DNA from: Bacillus methanolicus MGA3
GTDB taxonomy: Bacteria > Bacillota > Bacilli > Bacillales > Cytobacillaceae
Reading direction: 5' to 3'
Assembly: GCF_000724485.1 (NCBI RefSeq)
Contig: NZ_CP007739.1
Span: 3,194,001-3,258,000 of the forward strand
Length of the DNA stretch: 64,000 bases
Shown one piece after another: positions 9,933 through 20,207 of the stretch. Made by a program: the position numbers and the translations under genes. Position 1 is the first letter of the stretch. Every line of letters starts with the position of its first letter. Under the pieces are notes generated by a model that worked only from the letters and a program-made list of their open reading frames with translations, had not been told where the DNA came from and did no database searches.

Positions 9933-10487
9933 TTAAAAAGGCAGAAGAAGCTGTATCCCAAAAACAAGTAAAATGCTCCCACCGAGTGTTTCACTATATG
10001 TGCCAATCCACCCCTGGACTTTACGGCCAATAAATAAGCCAATCCATGTAAGTATAGTTGCCACTCCGCCAAAACAAATGAGGACAAGAATGGTCTTTGC
10101 TCCGTATATCCCTAATGTTAAACCGACAGAAAAACTGTCCAGACTTACGCTTAATGCAAAAAAAAGCAATCCAAAGCCTACTGGTGTAATAAATCTGCTC
10201 TCTTCCTTTTGAAAGCTTGCCAATATCATTTGCAGCCCTAGAACAAGAAGGAGCACACCTCCAATATAACCGGCAATGGCTCCAAATTGATTTGACAAAA
10301 ATTTTCCCGCTGCGATCCCAAGCAGGGGCATCCATACGTGAAATATCCCGATTGTAATCCCAATTTTAAAAATTTGCCTCAGACGGAGTTTGAACATCCC
10401 CATACCGAGACCGACGGAAAAGGCATCCATTCCTAAGGCGAATGCCATTAACGATAAAGCTAACACTTCTCCAATCATTGGTGCCAT
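9933..10487 (-). CDS. mntP: Manganese efflux pump MntP
   Basis: 184 residues with six predicted membrane segments in two repeated halves. Each half starts with a conserved acidic motif: [14 protein letters not shown] and [16 protein letters not shown]. These match the MntP/YebN family, which exports Mn2+. Length and motif spacing are standard. ATG follows GGGGGCG at nine bases. It is the ywlD position. In B. subtilis mntP expression depends on a Mn-responsive regulator, but I see no obvious operator here. Confidence 0.93.
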   Translation of the reverse strand: MAPMIGEVLALSLMAFALGMDAFSVGLGMGMFKLRLRQIFKIGITIGIFHVWMPLLGIAAGKFLSNQFGAIAGYIGGVLLLVLGLQMILASFQKEESRFITPVGFGLLFFALSVSLDSFSVGLTLGIYGAKTILVLICFGGVATILTWIGLFIGRKVQGWIGTYSETLGGSILLVFGIQLLLPF

Positions 10488-10597
10488 CTATTTTCGCCCC
10501 CTTGGACCTGCTAATTCAACATATGCACGTCCAAAAGAAAATAGAAGTTTGATTGTTGGATCCAAAAGGAGGCTGATGAATGTAAAGGGCCTGGCCC

Positions 10598-11638
10598 CTA
10601 TGATAGGACCCGGTGCCCAGCCGCTTTTAACAGGCGGTTCATAATTGCCTGTCCAACGCCTTCTTCCGGAAACATTTCGCTAAATATAATATCTACATCT
10701 GATTCATTAAATTTCCGCAATGTGTCATAAAGTGAACTTGCCACCGTGTCTAGGTTGGATCGATTTCCGCATGATAGAACAAGATGGGCATTGTACAATC
10801 CTTTGCTTTCTTCTGTCGTTAGAACGCCTGCCTTCAGCCCTTTAGCTTCGTTTTCTGTTATCAATTTTTGGATATACTCCCGGCTGCCATCCACCAAATA
10901 TAAAGGAGCATTTGGAGCGTAATGCCGATATTTCATCCCAGGTGATTTCGGAGCTTGTCCGGCATCATCCAAAGCAGGATCAATTTTTACCGGGCCAATG
11001 ACTTTCTCAATCTGTTCCTTTGTGATTCCGCCCGGCCGTAAGATAACCGGAACCGGTTCTGTACAGTCAAGCACCGTTGATTCGACTCCGACGCCTGTAG
11101 GTCCTCCGTCAACGATGCCGGCAATCCGCCCATGTAAATCATCAGCGACATGCTTAGCTGTTGTAGGGCTTGGTTTTCCTGAACGGTTTGCACTTGGCGC
11201 CGCAATTGGAAGCCCCGATTCCTTAATCACCGCAAGTGCGACAGGGTGATCGGGCATTCGCACTGCAACGGTTGACAATCCTGCTGTCGCTTTTTCTGAA
11301 AGAAAGCCGGCGCGTTTGTTTAATACAAGCGTCAGTGGACCCGGCCAGAATGTTTCCATTAATATTTTTGCATGATCAGGAATGTTCTCCGCAAATTGAT
11401 TTAATTGTTTTATCTCAGCTATGTGGATAATTAACGGGTTATCAGACGGCCTGCCTTTTGCTTCAAAAATCTTCTGTACCGCTTCGTCACTTTCCGCATT
11501 GCCGCCAAGACCATATACAGTCTCCGTAGGAAACGCAATCACTTCATTTTGTTTTAACAAACTAGCAGCTTGTGAAATTTGTGGATAATTCCTGATATTA
11601 TCCACATACTTATCCACGGACCAATATTGTGTTTTCAT
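10598..11638 (-). CDS. ywlC: Threonylcarbamoyl-AMP synthase (Sua5/YwlC type)
   Basis: About 346 residues. It makes threonylcarbamoyl-AMP from threonine, bicarbonate and ATP for the t6A37 modification of ANN-decoding tRNAs. The N-terminal YrdC domain carries FPTETVYGLGGNA, KGRPSDNPLIIH and SANRSGKPSPT; the C-terminal Sua5 domain follows SPGMKYRHYAPNAPL. I start at 11638 (second ATG) since AAGGTGG is too close to the first. The first 220 bases of the gene contain four DnaA-box-like sequences. It lies between spoIIR and mntP as in B. subtilis. Confidence 0.95.
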   Translation of the reverse strand: MKTQYWSVDKYVDNIRNYPQISQAASLLKQNEVIAFPTETVYGLGGNAESDEAVQKIFEAKGRPSDNPLIIHIAEIKQLNQFAENIPDHAKILMETFWPGPLTLVLNKRAGFLSEKATAGLSTVAVRMPDHPVALAVIKESGLPIAAPSANRSGKPSPTTAKHVADDLHGRIAGIVDGGPTGVGVESTVLDCTEPVPVILRPGGITKEQIEKVIGPVKIDPALDDAGQAPKSPGMKYRHYAPNAPLYLVDGSREYIQKLITENEAKGLKAGVLTTEESKGLYNAHLVLSCGNRSNLDTVASSLYDTLRKFNESDVDIIFSEMFPEEGVGQAIMNRLLKAAGHRVLS

Positions 11639-11864
11639 TTTCATCCACCTTTTATCCTTAGGGCTAAATACCTGTCACTTTTAAAAAAACATTGGATTTA
11701 CAGGTATTTAGAATCTATTATCCTTTGAAAGTATAAAAGAAGATAAAGGGGAACACAAGTTTTTATCCACAAATTGTGTATAACAATAGTGAATTCGTGG
11801 ATAACTTTGCAGAAATATCCACAATTTCACAAAAGTTATGCTTATTAAACAAAAGTTATCCACA
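11422..11864. other. Cluster of DnaA-box-like sequences
   Basis: Perfect TTATCCACA boxes occur at 11422-11430 (minus), 11580-11588 (minus), 11598-11606 (plus), 11763-11771 (plus) and 11856-11864 (plus). Near matches are TTATCCACG at 11610-11618 (plus) and 11796-11804 (minus), TTATACACA at 11775-11783 (minus) and ATATCCACA at 11815-11823 (plus). That is nine boxes in 443 bases, covering the start of ywlC and the gap to spoIIR. DnaA binding is an inference from the motif; a titration or transcription-control role is plausible. Confidence 0.8.
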
Positions 11865-11883
11865 GTTAAAAACTTGTTCAAGA

Positions 11884-12564
11884 TTAGAAAATCTTTTCCC
11901 ACAATTCTACTAGAAAGAATTTAACTTTAACCGGTTCTTCATCTTTTGCTGTATAAAGCGAAGGTTTCTCTTCTTCCTTCTTTTTCGCTTCGCCTTTTTC
12001 AGTTATCTTTTCAGCTTTTTCTTCCTTCTTAGATGGCTCAGGTTTCTTATCGGAACTTACTGCGACTCCGTTTGAAAAATCAAGAAAACATAATGGAGGA
12101 AATAGTACACACCACCAGTTGGCCCCTTTTCCTTCTCCCAATGTAATTAAAATTGCTTCGTATTCACCGGCCGGATAAAGAAATTGACCATAAAGTTTTG
12201 TCGGAAATTGAACTTTAGCAAACTCTGCCTTCACTTTTTGAGAAGAATGCTCTTTTTCCACAACCTCTTGGGCAATTTGCTTAATTTCCGGAAGCCTCGA
12301 CTTGATAATTCTTCTTGCTTCTTCAATCGATGTTAAATCTTCAACCCATTTTGAAATTTCTGCGTTCACGGCATCTCTCACTTTTCTCTTTAAAGCTTGG
12401 TCAGCTTCTTTATCGCTATTGGCGAGGATCCGTAAACGAATGGCTTCTTTTGGAATGACAATCGATTCATCAGCGACCGCTTCCATTTTTGGCATATATA
12501 AATTTAAAATCGTTGCAATCGATAATAGAATGACATAAGCGAATGAGATTGTTTTTGTTTTCAT
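11884..12564 (-). CDS. spoIIR: Stage II sporulation protein R
   Basis: About 226 residues. SpoIIR is made in the forespore and secreted into the intermembrane space, where it triggers SpoIIGA to process pro-sigma-E. An N-terminal hydrophobic segment (residues about 6-22) is the export signal. Conserved blocks AIRLRILANSDKEADQALKR and GANWWCVLFPPLCFLDFSNG identify the family. The C-terminus has a charged, Lys/Glu-rich linker and ends KFFLVELWEKIF. Start ATG at 12564 is preferred; GTG at 12573 is possible and sits too close to AAGGGA. In B. subtilis the gene is under sigma-F; I could not assign that promoter with confidence. Confidence 0.95.
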   Translation of the reverse strand: MKTKTISFAYVILLSIATILNLYMPKMEAVADESIVIPKEAIRLRILANSDKEADQALKRKVRDAVNAEISKWVEDLTSIEEARRIIKSRLPEIKQIAQEVVEKEHSSQKVKAEFAKVQFPTKLYGQFLYPAGEYEAILITLGEGKGANWWCVLFPPLCFLDFSNGVAVSSDKKPEPSKKEEKAEKITEKGEAKKKEEEKPSLYTAKDEEPVKVKFFLVELWEKIF

Positions 12565-12673
12565 TTCCAGCACCGTCCCTTCATAGCCTCAGTGTGGACA
12601 AAATGCCAGATTGTTAAACTAGTAAAATAAAAAAAACTAGAAATCTTTTAAAAGTTTTTAATGGGGGGCAAAT

Positions 12674-12701
12674 AAAAACCCCTTACCGTCATGGCAAGGA
12701 G
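12674..12701 (-). terminator. Terminator after prmC
   Basis: CCCCTTACC and GGCAAGGAG pair with a five-base loop and are followed on the minus strand by TTTTTATT. The stem abuts the prmC stop. Confidence 0.7.
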
Positions 12702-13562
12702 CTAGCTGTTGATTGCGGCAAAAACGATCCGGTCTTTGCCGTTTATATCGTTCACTACTTCCACCGCGGCATTCGGGAAAGTCTGTTGGAAAAGCTTTGC
12801 AACTGCCTTTCCCTGCCCTGCTCCAATTTCAAAGCCTACAAGCGCTTTTTCGCGCACCACAAATGGAAGTTCATCCATCAACCGTCTATATATATCAAGC
12901 CCGTCTTCGCCGGCAAACAAAGCTTGATGCGGTTCATGGTCTTTCACAACTTCGGATATCACGGCCAAATCTCCGACAGGAATATATGGTGGATTGGAAA
13001 GAATAATATCGAATTTTTTTCCAGATTCGATAAAAGGTTTTAATAAATCTCCATGCACAAAATGAATAGAGGCACCGAGATGAGAAGCATTTTTTTCCGC
13101 AACATGGAGAGCTGCTTCTGAAATATCGGATGCGGTTACCGTTAAATCCGGAAATTCCAATTTCATCGTAACGGCAATTACTCCGCTGCCCGTACCGACA
13201 TCGAGAAGATCGAGCTTTTTTTGCCCCTGAAAAAATTCTTCCATTCGCTTTAGCGCGCCAAAAACAAGCTCTTCGGTCTCAGGTCTTGGGATAAGGACAG
13301 CTTCGTTCACACAAAATGTTCTGCCGTAAAAGTCTTCCGTTCCTGTAATATATTGAACCGGTTTTCCTTTCGCATGAAGCAGAACAGCTTCACGAAAAAG
13401 GTTCTCTGTTTCACGGTCCAGCTCATGTTTAAGTTCAGCAAGAAGCCGGGACCGGTCCATTTTTGTATAATGGCGCAGCAATAATTCTCCCGCATTTTCG
13501 TCACGTCCATGTTTTTTTAAAAAAGAAGAAGCCCAATTCAGGGCTTCGAACACTTTTGCCAT
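12702..13562 (-). CDS. prmC: Release factor glutamine methyltransferase
   Basis: 286 residues. PrmC methylates the glutamine of the GGQ motif in release factors using SAM. The SAM-binding motif [12 protein letters not shown] and catalytic NPPYIP are present. The start ATG at 13562 lies one base after the prfA stop and gives the family N-terminus [12 protein letters not shown]; a longer frame overlapping prfA is less likely. Its substrate RF1 is encoded immediately upstream, so enzyme and target are co-translated. Confidence 0.95.
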   Translation of the reverse strand: MAKVFEALNWASSFLKKHGRDENAGELLLRHYTKMDRSRLLAELKHELDRETENLFREAVLLHAKGKPVQYITGTEDFYGRTFCVNEAVLIPRPETEELVFGALKRMEEFFQGQKKLDLLDVGTGSGVIAVTMKLEFPDLTVTASDISEAALHVAEKNASHLGASIHFVHGDLLKPFIESGKKFDIILSNPPYIPVGDLAVISEVVKDHEPHQALFAGEDGLDIYRRLMDELPFVVREKALVGFEIGAGQGKAVAKLFQQTFPNAAVEVVNDINGKDRIVFAAINS

Positions 13563-13563
13563 T

Positions 13564-14637
13564 TTATTCTTCGCCCGCACTTTCCAGTTTCTTAGACTGG
13601 TCATCAAGAATTAACGCATCAATCAATTCATCAAGCTTTCCTTCGAGGATCTGATCAAGTTTTTGGATTGTTAAGCCGATGCGGTGATCCGTCACGCGGT
13701 TTTGCGGGAAATTATACGTACGGATTCTTTCGGAACGGTCGCCGGTGCCGACTGCAGATTTACGCTGTTGATCGTATTCTGCTTGCGCTTCCTGCCGGTA
13801 TTTATCATAAATGCGGGCGCGCAATACTTTCATGGCTTTTTCTTTGTTTTTAATTTGTGATTTTTCGTCTTGGCAGGAAACGACGATTCCTGTCGGTATG
13901 TGGGTAAGGCGAACAGCTGACATTGTTGTGTTCACACTTTGCCCGCCCGGTCCGCTTGAAGCAAATGTATCAACACGGATATCTTTTTCATGAATTTCTA
14001 CTTCAACTTCTTCTGCTTCCGGAAGACATGCCACCGTTGCAGTTGACGTATGAATGCGTCCTCCTGACTCGGTTTCAGGAACACGCTGAACACGGTGGGC
14101 TCCATTTTCGAATTTCAGTCTCGAATAGGCGCCTTTCCCGGTAATCATAAAAATGATTTCCTTATAGCCGCCCAAACCGGTCGGGCTTGCTTCAATCACT
14201 TCTGTTTTCCAGCCCTTCATTTCCGCATAACGGCTGTACATGCGGTATAAGTCACCGGCAAATAGCGCTGCTTCATCTCCTCCGGCAGCTCCCCGGATTT
14301 CAAAAATAACGTTTTTATCATCGTTCGGATCTTTCGGCAATAACAGGATTTTCAGCCTTTCTTCAAGATCTTCAATGCGCTCTTCGAGTTCATCAATTTC
14401 TTCTTTTACCATTTCACGCATTTCCGGGTCGAGTTTTTCCTCAAGCATCGCTTTAGCATCTTGGTATTGCTTTTTTACTTCTTTATATTCACGGTACGTT
14501 TGCACAGTTTCTTGTATATCAGACTGCTCTTTTGAATATTCACGCAGTTTTTTTGGATCATTGACAATTTCAGGATCACTTAAAAGTTCATTTAACTTTT
14601 CATAGCGGTCCTCTACAGCTTGAAGACGATCGAACAC
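13564..14637 (-). CDS. prfA: Peptide chain release factor 1
   Basis: 357 residues. RF1 reads UAA and UAG and triggers peptide release. The catalytic loop [14 protein letters not shown] holds the GGQ motif; the codon-recognition region [14 protein letters not shown] corresponds to the PxT loop. A GTG start at 14637 is chosen since GAGGTG lies seven bases upstream; an ATG two codons earlier overlaps that site. The first gene of a prfA-prmC pair. Confidence 0.96.
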   Translation of the reverse strand: MFDRLQAVEDRYEKLNELLSDPEIVNDPKKLREYSKEQSDIQETVQTYREYKEVKKQYQDAKAMLEEKLDPEMREMVKEEIDELEERIEDLEERLKILLLPKDPNDDKNVIFEIRGAAGGDEAALFAGDLYRMYSRYAEMKGWKTEVIEASPTGLGGYKEIIFMITGKGAYSRLKFENGAHRVQRVPETESGGRIHTSTATVACLPEAEEVEVEIHEKDIRVDTFASSGPGGQSVNTTMSAVRLTHIPTGIVVSCQDEKSQIKNKEKAMKVLRARIYDKYRQEAQAEYDQQRKSAVGTGDRSERIRTYNFPQNRVTDHRIGLTIQKLDQILEGKLDELIDALILDDQSKKLESAGEE

Positions 14638-14765
14638 AGTCATTCACCTCAATTTTGTTCCATAACATTCTAATTATAGTATAGGTGAAAGACACAGTCA
14701 AAACGAAATCAAGAATAATTTCTTCCCGGTCAGTAATCAACAAACTTTGGATGATGCCTATGAAG

Positions 14766-15344
14766 TCACTTTTTAGGCACTTCGTGGTGATGGCGGCAGC
14801 GCGGTTCATAAGCTTCGGAGGCGCCGACTAAGATGACCGGATCATCATATGAAGCAGGCTTGCCGTTGATTAATCGTTGTGTGCGGCTTGCCGGTGAACC
14901 ACAAACGGCACAAACGGCCTGGAGTTTTGTCACCTGCTCGGCAATTGCCATAATTTTAGGCATTTCTCCAAAAGGCTCGCCGCGAAAATCTTGGTCTAAA
15001 CCTGCAACAATAACGCGATATCCACTGTTCGCCAGCTGCTGGAGCACGTCCACGATTTCACTGTCAAAAAATTGAACTTCGTCAATAGCAATGACATCTA
15101 CCTCTGAGTCAATATGCTGAAAAATTTCCGTCGAATGGGAAATCGGCGTTGCCGTAAAGGATGTCCCGTTATGGGATACAACTGCTGCCTCGCTATAGCG
15201 ATTATCCATTTTCGGCTTAAAAACGGCAATTTTTTGTTTTGCAAATAGAGTTCTTCGAACACGCCGGATTAACTCTTCCGATTTTCCAGAAAACATGCTG
15301 CCGCAAATGACCTCAATCCATCCGCTTTGCTTCATGACGTACAT
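14766..15344 (-). CDS. tdk: Thymidine kinase
   Basis: 192 residues, type II thymidine kinase for dTMP salvage. The P-loop is [11 protein letters not shown], the Walker B-like segment is [13 protein letters not shown], and the lasso region carries the zinc-binding cysteines ([15 protein letters not shown] and PRCRHHHEV). ATG follows AAGGAGAGG at seven bases. The gene is upstream of prfA, as in B. subtilis. Confidence 0.96.
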   Translation of the reverse strand: MYVMKQSGWIEVICGSMFSGKSEELIRRVRRTLFAKQKIAVFKPKMDNRYSEAAVVSHNGTSFTATPISHSTEIFQHIDSEVDVIAIDEVQFFDSEIVDVLQQLANSGYRVIVAGLDQDFRGEPFGEMPKIMAIAEQVTKLQAVCAVCGSPASRTQRLINGKPASYDDPVILVGASEAYEPRCRHHHEVPKK

Positions 15345-15373
15345 AGTACGGCCTCTCCTTCCTCGTTCCTGTT

Positions 15374-15497
15374 AAAAAAGCGCAAGCGCCTTGGTTAGCC
15401 CCGACAAGCGCTGGAGGTCCTGCCGGTGAAGTCGCTTTTTGACTTCATTGGCAGGACCGAAGCGACCTCGAGGGGCTAGGCGCTGGAGCTAGACAGC
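15374..15497. repeat. Dispersed palindromic repeat, family 4, copy a
   Basis: The segment begins AGCGCAAGCGCC, includes GCCCCGACAAGCGCTGGAGG, then an inner hairpin (GAAGTCG...TGACTTCA; TCCTGCC...GGCAGGA) and ends GAGGGGCTAGGCGCTGGAGC. The left and right arms are complementary (AGCCCC / GGGGCT). A related copy in reverse orientation lies at 26302-26441. Confidence 0.75.
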
Positions 15498-15608
15498 GTA
15501 ACTAATCTAATAATCCTTTACTAATTTAACAAAATTAAACTTTCTTTAAGATCAAAAAAACCGGCTGCCTTCTTAAAATAAAAGCCAGCCTTCATTATGT
15601 AATAATAA

Positions 15609-15644
15609 AAAACAGGCAAGCGTCGAAACCTTCTTGCCTGTTTT
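15609..15644 (-). terminator. Terminator after rpmE
   Basis: AAAACAGGCAAG and CTTGCCTGTTTT form a perfect 12-base stem with a 12-base loop. It has A runs on one side and T runs on the other. Confidence 0.9.
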
Positions 15645-15654
15645 ATTCCAATCA

Positions 15655-15855
15655 TTATTTAAGACCGTATTTTTTGTTGAATCGGTCAACACGTCCGCCT
15701 GCATCAGCGAATTTTTGACGACCGGTATAGAATGGATGGCACTCGGAGCAAGTTTCAACGCGCACCTCGTCTTTTACAGATCCGCTTTCAAACTCATTGC
15801 CGCAAGCACATCTAACCATTACTTTTTTGTAGTTTGGATGAATTCCTGCTTTCAT
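15655..15855 (-). CDS. rpmE: 50S ribosomal protein L31, zinc form
   Basis: 66 residues, starting [20 protein letters not shown]. The cysteines (CAC near residue 16-18 and CSEC near 36-39) are the zinc ligands of the C+ form of L31, which is replaced by the zinc-free form during zinc starvation in bacilli. The start ATG lies seven bases after AAGGAGAT; an upstream in-frame ATG at 15930 is not supported. It lies between rho and tdk and has its own terminator. Confidence 0.96.
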   Translation of the reverse strand: MKAGIHPNYKKVMVRCACGNEFESGSVKDEVRVETCSECHPFYTGRQKFADAGGRVDRFNKKYGLK

Positions 15856-15994
15856 TCTTTTCATCTCCTTCCGCCCTGAATCTTTCGAAACAGAGTTATA
15901 TGTTACGGCTTCATGAACCGCAATCTTCAAAAAACACTGAACCTATTATAACAACCAGGTCCTTATTTTGCAAGAAAGGATTTTATTTTACATC

Positions 15995-17263
15995 CTACTG
16001 AGAGCGTTTCGCCTTCATTTCTTCGTCAAGCAAAGCGAAAAACTCCTCATTTGACTTAGTTTGCTTTAACTTGCGCAAAAATTTTTCGGCAAAGTCAGGA
16101 GTGTCTGACATTGATTTCCTGATTGCCCATAATTTATCAAGATGCTCTTTTGGAATGAGCAGCTCTTCTTTTCGCGTACCGGAACGGCGAATATCGATGG
16201 CAGGAAAAATCCGCTTTTCCGCGAGTGAGCGGTCTAGATGCAGCTCCATATTTCCTGTTCCCTTAAATTCTTCGTAGATGACATCGTCCATACGTGAACC
16301 GGTATCAACAAGAGCTGTTGCTAGAATTGTTAAGCTTCCGCCTTCTTCAATATTACGGGCAGCTCCAAAAAAACGTTTTGGACGATGGAACGCAGCAGGG
16401 TCAATCCCTCCGGATAATGTACGTCCACTTGGAGGAATAACAAGGTTATAGGCGCGAGCAAGACGGGTTATGCTGTCCATTAAAATGACGACATCTCTTT
16501 TATGCTCAACTAGGCGCATCGCCCGTTCCAAAACAAGCTCAGCAACTTTAATATGGTTTTCCGGAACTTCGTCAAATGTTGAGCTTACCACATCACCGGC
16601 AACCGATCTTTCAATATCGGTTACTTCTTCCGGGCGTTCATCGATGAGTAATACAATTAGTTCAGCTTCGGGATGATTGGTTGTAATGCTATTAGCGATC
16701 TCTTTTAACAGCATCGTTTTTCCTGCTTTTGGAGGAGCAACAATCAATCCGCGTTGTCCAAAGCCAACAGGAGCAATTAAATCCAAAATTCTTGTCGATA
16801 AATTTTCGGAGGTTGTTTCAAGTTTCATTTGGCGGTTTGGATACAACGGGGTTAATGCTGGGAAGTGAACCCGTTCTTTTGCTGTTTCAGGGTCCTCACC
16901 GTTTACAGCTTCTACGTGCAAAAGACCGAAATACCGTTCATTCTCCTTTGGAGGACGCACTTTTCCGGACACTTTATCCCCGTTTCTCAAGTCAAAACGG
17001 CGAATTTGTGATGCAGAAATATAAATATCTTCGGAGCTCGGCGAATAGTTGATCGGCCTTAGGAAGCCAAAGCCTTCGGACTGGATGATTTCAAGAACGC
17101 CTTCCATGAAAAAATAGCCTTGCTGCTCGGCTCTTGCTTTTAAAATGGCAAAAATCAGTTCTTTTTTCGTTAATTTGCTGTAATAAGATACTTTATATTC
17201 TCGAGCAAGCTCGTAGAGTTCTTTTAATTTCATATTTTCTAAGCTTGAAATAGTTAATTCCAT
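15995..17263 (-). CDS. rho: Transcription termination factor Rho
   Basis: 422 residues. The N-terminal RNA-binding part includes [23 protein letters not shown] and the cold-shock-like segment [19 protein letters not shown]. The ATPase core has the Walker [14 protein letters not shown], Walker [18 protein letters not shown] and the Q/R-loop region [26 protein letters not shown]. It acts as a hexameric RNA helicase. No Asn/Arg-rich insertion is present, so it is a short Rho like that of B. subtilis. The gap upstream is 450 bases and holds an 11-base perfect inverted repeat. Confidence 0.97.
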   Translation of the reverse strand: MELTISSLENMKLKELYELAREYKVSYYSKLTKKELIFAILKARAEQQGYFFMEGVLEIIQSEGFGFLRPINYSPSSEDIYISASQIRRFDLRNGDKVSGKVRPPKENERYFGLLHVEAVNGEDPETAKERVHFPALTPLYPNRQMKLETTSENLSTRILDLIAPVGFGQRGLIVAPPKAGKTMLLKEIANSITTNHPEAELIVLLIDERPEEVTDIERSVAGDVVSSTFDEVPENHIKVAELVLERAMRLVEHKRDVVILMDSITRLARAYNLVIPPSGRTLSGGIDPAAFHRPKRFFGAARNIEEGGSLTILATALVDTGSRMDDVIYEEFKGTGNMELHLDRSLAEKRIFPAIDIRRSGTRKEELLIPKEHLDKLWAIRKSMSDTPDFAEKFLRKLKQTKSNEEFFALLDEEMKAKRSQ

Positions 17264-17391
17264 TTAGACACCACGCTTTATCATTTTCGATTATTTCCTC
17301 CATATGAGTTTTTAGAGATTGGTTTTAAGAAAAGATATGGATGGAAAAGGAAGATAAGTTTTTACCAACTAGAGGGTATTTGAAGACGCTA

Positions 17392-17420
17392 TTTTCTAAA
17401 AGATTGCTTCTTTTAGAAAA
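17392..17420. promoter_or_regulatory. Perfect inverted repeat in the rho leader region
   Basis: TTTTCTAAAAG and CTTTTAGAAAA are perfectly complementary around the seven-base loop ATTGCTT. No T tract follows on either strand, so it is not a typical intrinsic terminator. It lies about 130 bases upstream of the rho start. Confidence 0.55.
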
Positions 17421-17663
17421 CCTGTGAGTTGCTTGAAGTCTGTTCCCATCAAAAGAAACGTGCATTCAAGGCAAATTGAAAATCATATAGATTACCATAT
17501 TCATTATAGAACAAATATTTGCGTTTGCAATAGCAGCAAAATATGCAAACAGAACCTTCATATGAATGCTGTTAAATTCGCTAAAACAATTCTTATTTTA
17601 CCCTTTTCCTTTAAAATTAATCAACTTATTTTTGCCTGGGGGTTTTGAGGAAAAGAAATAGAG

Positions 17664-17692
17664 GCTCCCTTGTCATCGCAAGAAAAGGGAGC
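17664..17692 (-). terminator. Terminator after glpX
   Basis: GCTCCCTT and AAGGGAGC form the stem; the minus strand continues CTCTATTTCTTTTCC. Confidence 0.75.
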
Positions 17693-17716
17693 ATAATGTA
17701 ATGGTTTAATAAATTT

Positions 17717-18682
17717 TTAAGGTTTGATCACTAAGTGAGGTTTCTTTTTCAAGCTGTGGCGGCCTTCGATGAAGCGCACTGTTCCTGATTTTGCACGCAT
17801 AACAACAGAATGGGTTGAGCCATATGAGCCTTTAAATTGTACGCCGCGAAGCAGTTCACCGTCTGTAACACCGGTTGCTGCAAAAATGCAGTCATCTCCT
17901 TTTACAAAGTCTTCCATGCGCAGCACTTTATTGACATCAAGACCCATTTTTTTGCACCGCTCTAGTTCTGCATCATTTTGAGGCAAAAGCCTTCCTTGCA
18001 TCTCGCCGCCAAGGCATTTCAGCGCTACTGCAGATATCACTCCTTCCGGTGCTCCGCCTGAACCAAATAAAATGTCAACCCCAGTTGACTCAAACGCAGT
18101 ATTGATCGCTCCGGCAACATCCCCGTCGTTGATAAGCTTAATTCTTGCTCCAGCTTCGCGCAGCTGGGCAATAATATGCGCGTGCCGCGGACGATTTAAC
18201 ACTGTTGCCACTAAATCTTCAATATCTTTGTTTTTTGCTTTTGCGACCGCTTTCAAATTATCCAATACGGGTGCATTAATATCGATCATTCCAACGGCTT
18301 CAGGACCTACTGCAATTTTATCCATATACATATCGGGTGCATGAAGCAGGTTTCCATTATCAGCTACGGCTAGAATGGCAAGGGCATTCCATCCTCCTGA
18401 TGCGACAATATTGGTGCCTTCAAGCGGATCAACGGCAATGTCTACCCGCGGTCCATAGCCGGTGCCGAGCTTTTCGCCTATATAAAGCATCGGAGCCTCA
18501 TCCATTTCTCCTTCACCAATTACAACAGTCCCTTTCATTGGCACCGTATCAAAAACATCTCTCATTGCCGATGTTGCCGCTTCGTCAGCTTCATCTTTTT
18601 TTCCACGGCCCATCCAGCGAGCCGAAGCAAGGGCCGCGGCTTCGGTAACACGGACAAGCTCCATTGTTAAACTTCTTTCCAT
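17717..18682 (-). CDS. glpX: Fructose-1,6-bisphosphatase class II
   Basis: 321 residues. It hydrolyses fructose-1,6-bisphosphate in gluconeogenesis. Metal- and substrate-binding blocks are [34 protein letters not shown] and [21 protein letters not shown]. Length fits the class II family. ATG follows GGGAGG. It sits in a cluster with tal and fba, so gluconeogenic and pentose-phosphate enzymes are neighbours. Confidence 0.95.
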   Translation of the reverse strand: MERSLTMELVRVTEAAALASARWMGRGKKDEADEAATSAMRDVFDTVPMKGTVVIGEGEMDEAPMLYIGEKLGTGYGPRVDIAVDPLEGTNIVASGGWNALAILAVADNGNLLHAPDMYMDKIAVGPEAVGMIDINAPVLDNLKAVAKAKNKDIEDLVATVLNRPRHAHIIAQLREAGARIKLINDGDVAGAINTAFESTGVDILFGSGGAPEGVISAVALKCLGGEMQGRLLPQNDAELERCKKMGLDVNKVLRMEDFVKGDDCIFAATGVTDGELLRGVQFKGSYGSTHSVVMRAKSGTVRFIEGRHSLKKKPHLVIKP

Positions 18683-18736
18683 TAGAAAGTTCCTCCCATG
18701 TTGTTCATTCTAGTCAGTCGTTTTGGAAGAACCAGA

Positions 18737-20023
18737 TCAAGCATTTTCCATTTGTTCTTTTTCTTCCTGGCTTAAGTCTTCTCGCCATACCGTCGCACCG
18801 AGACCATTTAGTTTTTCCACAAGGTGGCTGTAACCCCTGTCGATATGCTCAATGCCGGTTATTTCTGTAATCCCTTCTGCCATAAGACCGGCTATGACAA
18901 GAGCAGCGCCAGCCCTGAGGTCACTGGCTTTCACTTTTGCCCCTTGAAGACGCACAGGCCCGTTTACAATTGCTGAACGGCCTTCCACTTTAATGTTAGC
19001 ATTCATTCTTCTGAGTTCGTCAATATGTTTAAATCGGGCGCTATAAATTGTATCTGTGACGACACTGGTTCCTTCTGCTTTCGTAAGCAAAGATGTAAAA
19101 GGCTGTTGAAGATCTGTCGGGAAACCCGGATAGACAAGCGTCTTAATATCAACTGCTTTTAATTTTTGCGCAGGAGCAACAAAAACTTGGTCATCCCCGG
19201 ACTCGATCTCCACACCCATTTCCCTTAGTTTGGCAATAAGCGATTCAAGATGGTTTGGAATCACATTATCAATAAGGATCCCATTTCCGACAGCGGCTCC
19301 AAGAATCAGGTACGTACCAGCTTCAATCCGATCAGGTATGATTGTATGCCGGCAGCCATGAAGATGGTCCACTCCGTCAATGCGAATAACGTCCGTTCCG
19401 GCACCTTTAATTTTCGCGCCCATATTGGTCAGCAAAGTTGCTACGTCAATGATTTCCGGTTCCTTTGCAGCATTTTCGATGATCGTCCGACCTTTTGCGC
19501 GGACAGCAGCAAGCATAATATTTATGGTTGCCCCTACACTGACAACATCTAAATAGATTCGGGCTCCCTTAAGTTCATCGGCTCGCAAATAGATGGCACC
19601 TTGCTCATTTGTAACCTTTGCCCCTAGCGCTTCAAATCCTTTTATATGCTGGTCGATTGGGCGCGGCCCTAGATAGCACCCGCCAGGCAGGCCAATCACT
19701 GCTTTTTTAAAGCGGCCCAGCATTGCACCCATTAAATAATATGATGCTCTCAGCTTTTTCACTTTTCCATTCGGCAAAGGCATAGAAATCATGGAAGATG
19801 GATCGACAGTCATTTCATTATTGGCGAATTCAACTTTCCCGCCAATTTCCTCAAGCAAAGCCTTTAAAATTTGAACATCCGAAATATCAGGCAAACCCTC
19901 AATGGTTACAGGAGAATCCGCTAAAATAGTTGCGGGAATCAATGCAACTGCACTGTTTTTTGCACCGCTTATACGAACAGTTCCTTTTAACGGATAACCG
20001 CCTGCGATCTTAAGCTTTTCCAT
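18737..20023 (-). CDS. murZ: UDP-GlcNAc 1-carboxyvinyltransferase, MurA2/MurZ type
   Basis: 428 residues. The enzyme adds enolpyruvate from PEP to UDP-GlcNAc, the first committed step of peptidoglycan synthesis. The active-site loop [16 protein letters not shown] contains Cys116, the fosfomycin target. The N-terminal [10 protein letters not shown] motif and C-terminal [15 protein letters not shown] are present. I start at ATG 20023, six bases after AAGGGAG; the longer frame at 20047 contains that site. The position between glpX and tal corresponds to the second MurA paralogue (murAB) of bacilli. Confidence 0.94.
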   Translation of the reverse strand: MEKLKIAGGYPLKGTVRISGAKNSAVALIPATILADSPVTIEGLPDISDVQILKALLEEIGGKVEFANNEMTVDPSSMISMPLPNGKVKKLRASYYLMGAMLGRFKKAVIGLPGGCYLGPRPIDQHIKGFEALGAKVTNEQGAIYLRADELKGARIYLDVVSVGATINIMLAAVRAKGRTIIENAAKEPEIIDVATLLTNMGAKIKGAGTDVIRIDGVDHLHGCRHTIIPDRIEAGTYLILGAAVGNGILIDNVIPNHLESLIAKLREMGVEIESGDDQVFVAPAQKLKAVDIKTLVYPGFPTDLQQPFTSLLTKAEGTSVVTDTIYSARFKHIDELRRMNANIKVEGRSAIVNGPVRLQGAKVKASDLRAGAALVIAGLMAEGITEITGIEHIDRGYSHLVEKLNGLGATVWREDLSQEEKEQMENA

Positions 20024-20207
20024 TATTGACTCCCTTCTGCCTTGCACATTTATTGGCGTAATTTTCCATCAAAATAAGATATATTCCGACAGTTTGTTCT
20101 AACGTATAGTTTACACGAAATGACAGAATTACATGTATGGAAAAACCAAAAAATTTTTAATTAAAAAATTTTCCTGATCGGATGAGCTGAGATATCATTC
20201 ATCAAGT

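Larger units (their letters stand above)
15345..15654. other. Intergenic region between tdk and rpmE
   Basis: It contains the palindromic dispersed repeat at 15374-15497, a second possible hairpin around 15556-15593 (GGCTG/CAGCC) and the rpmE terminator at 15609-15644. No open frame has a ribosome binding site. Confidence 0.6.
17264..17716. other. rho leader / glpX terminator region
   Basis: The only clear structures are the inverted repeat at 17392-17420 and the glpX terminator at 17664-17692. The rest is AT-rich, and short frames on the plus strand have no ribosome binding site. In B. subtilis rho is autoregulated through its leader; the long leader here would fit that, but it is inference. 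Confidence 0.5.

Noticed and set aside
11708..11902. 64-codon frame between spoIIR and ywlC
   Set aside because: It overlaps the DnaA-box cluster and the spoIIR end, with no ribosome binding site; its composition is not protein-like.
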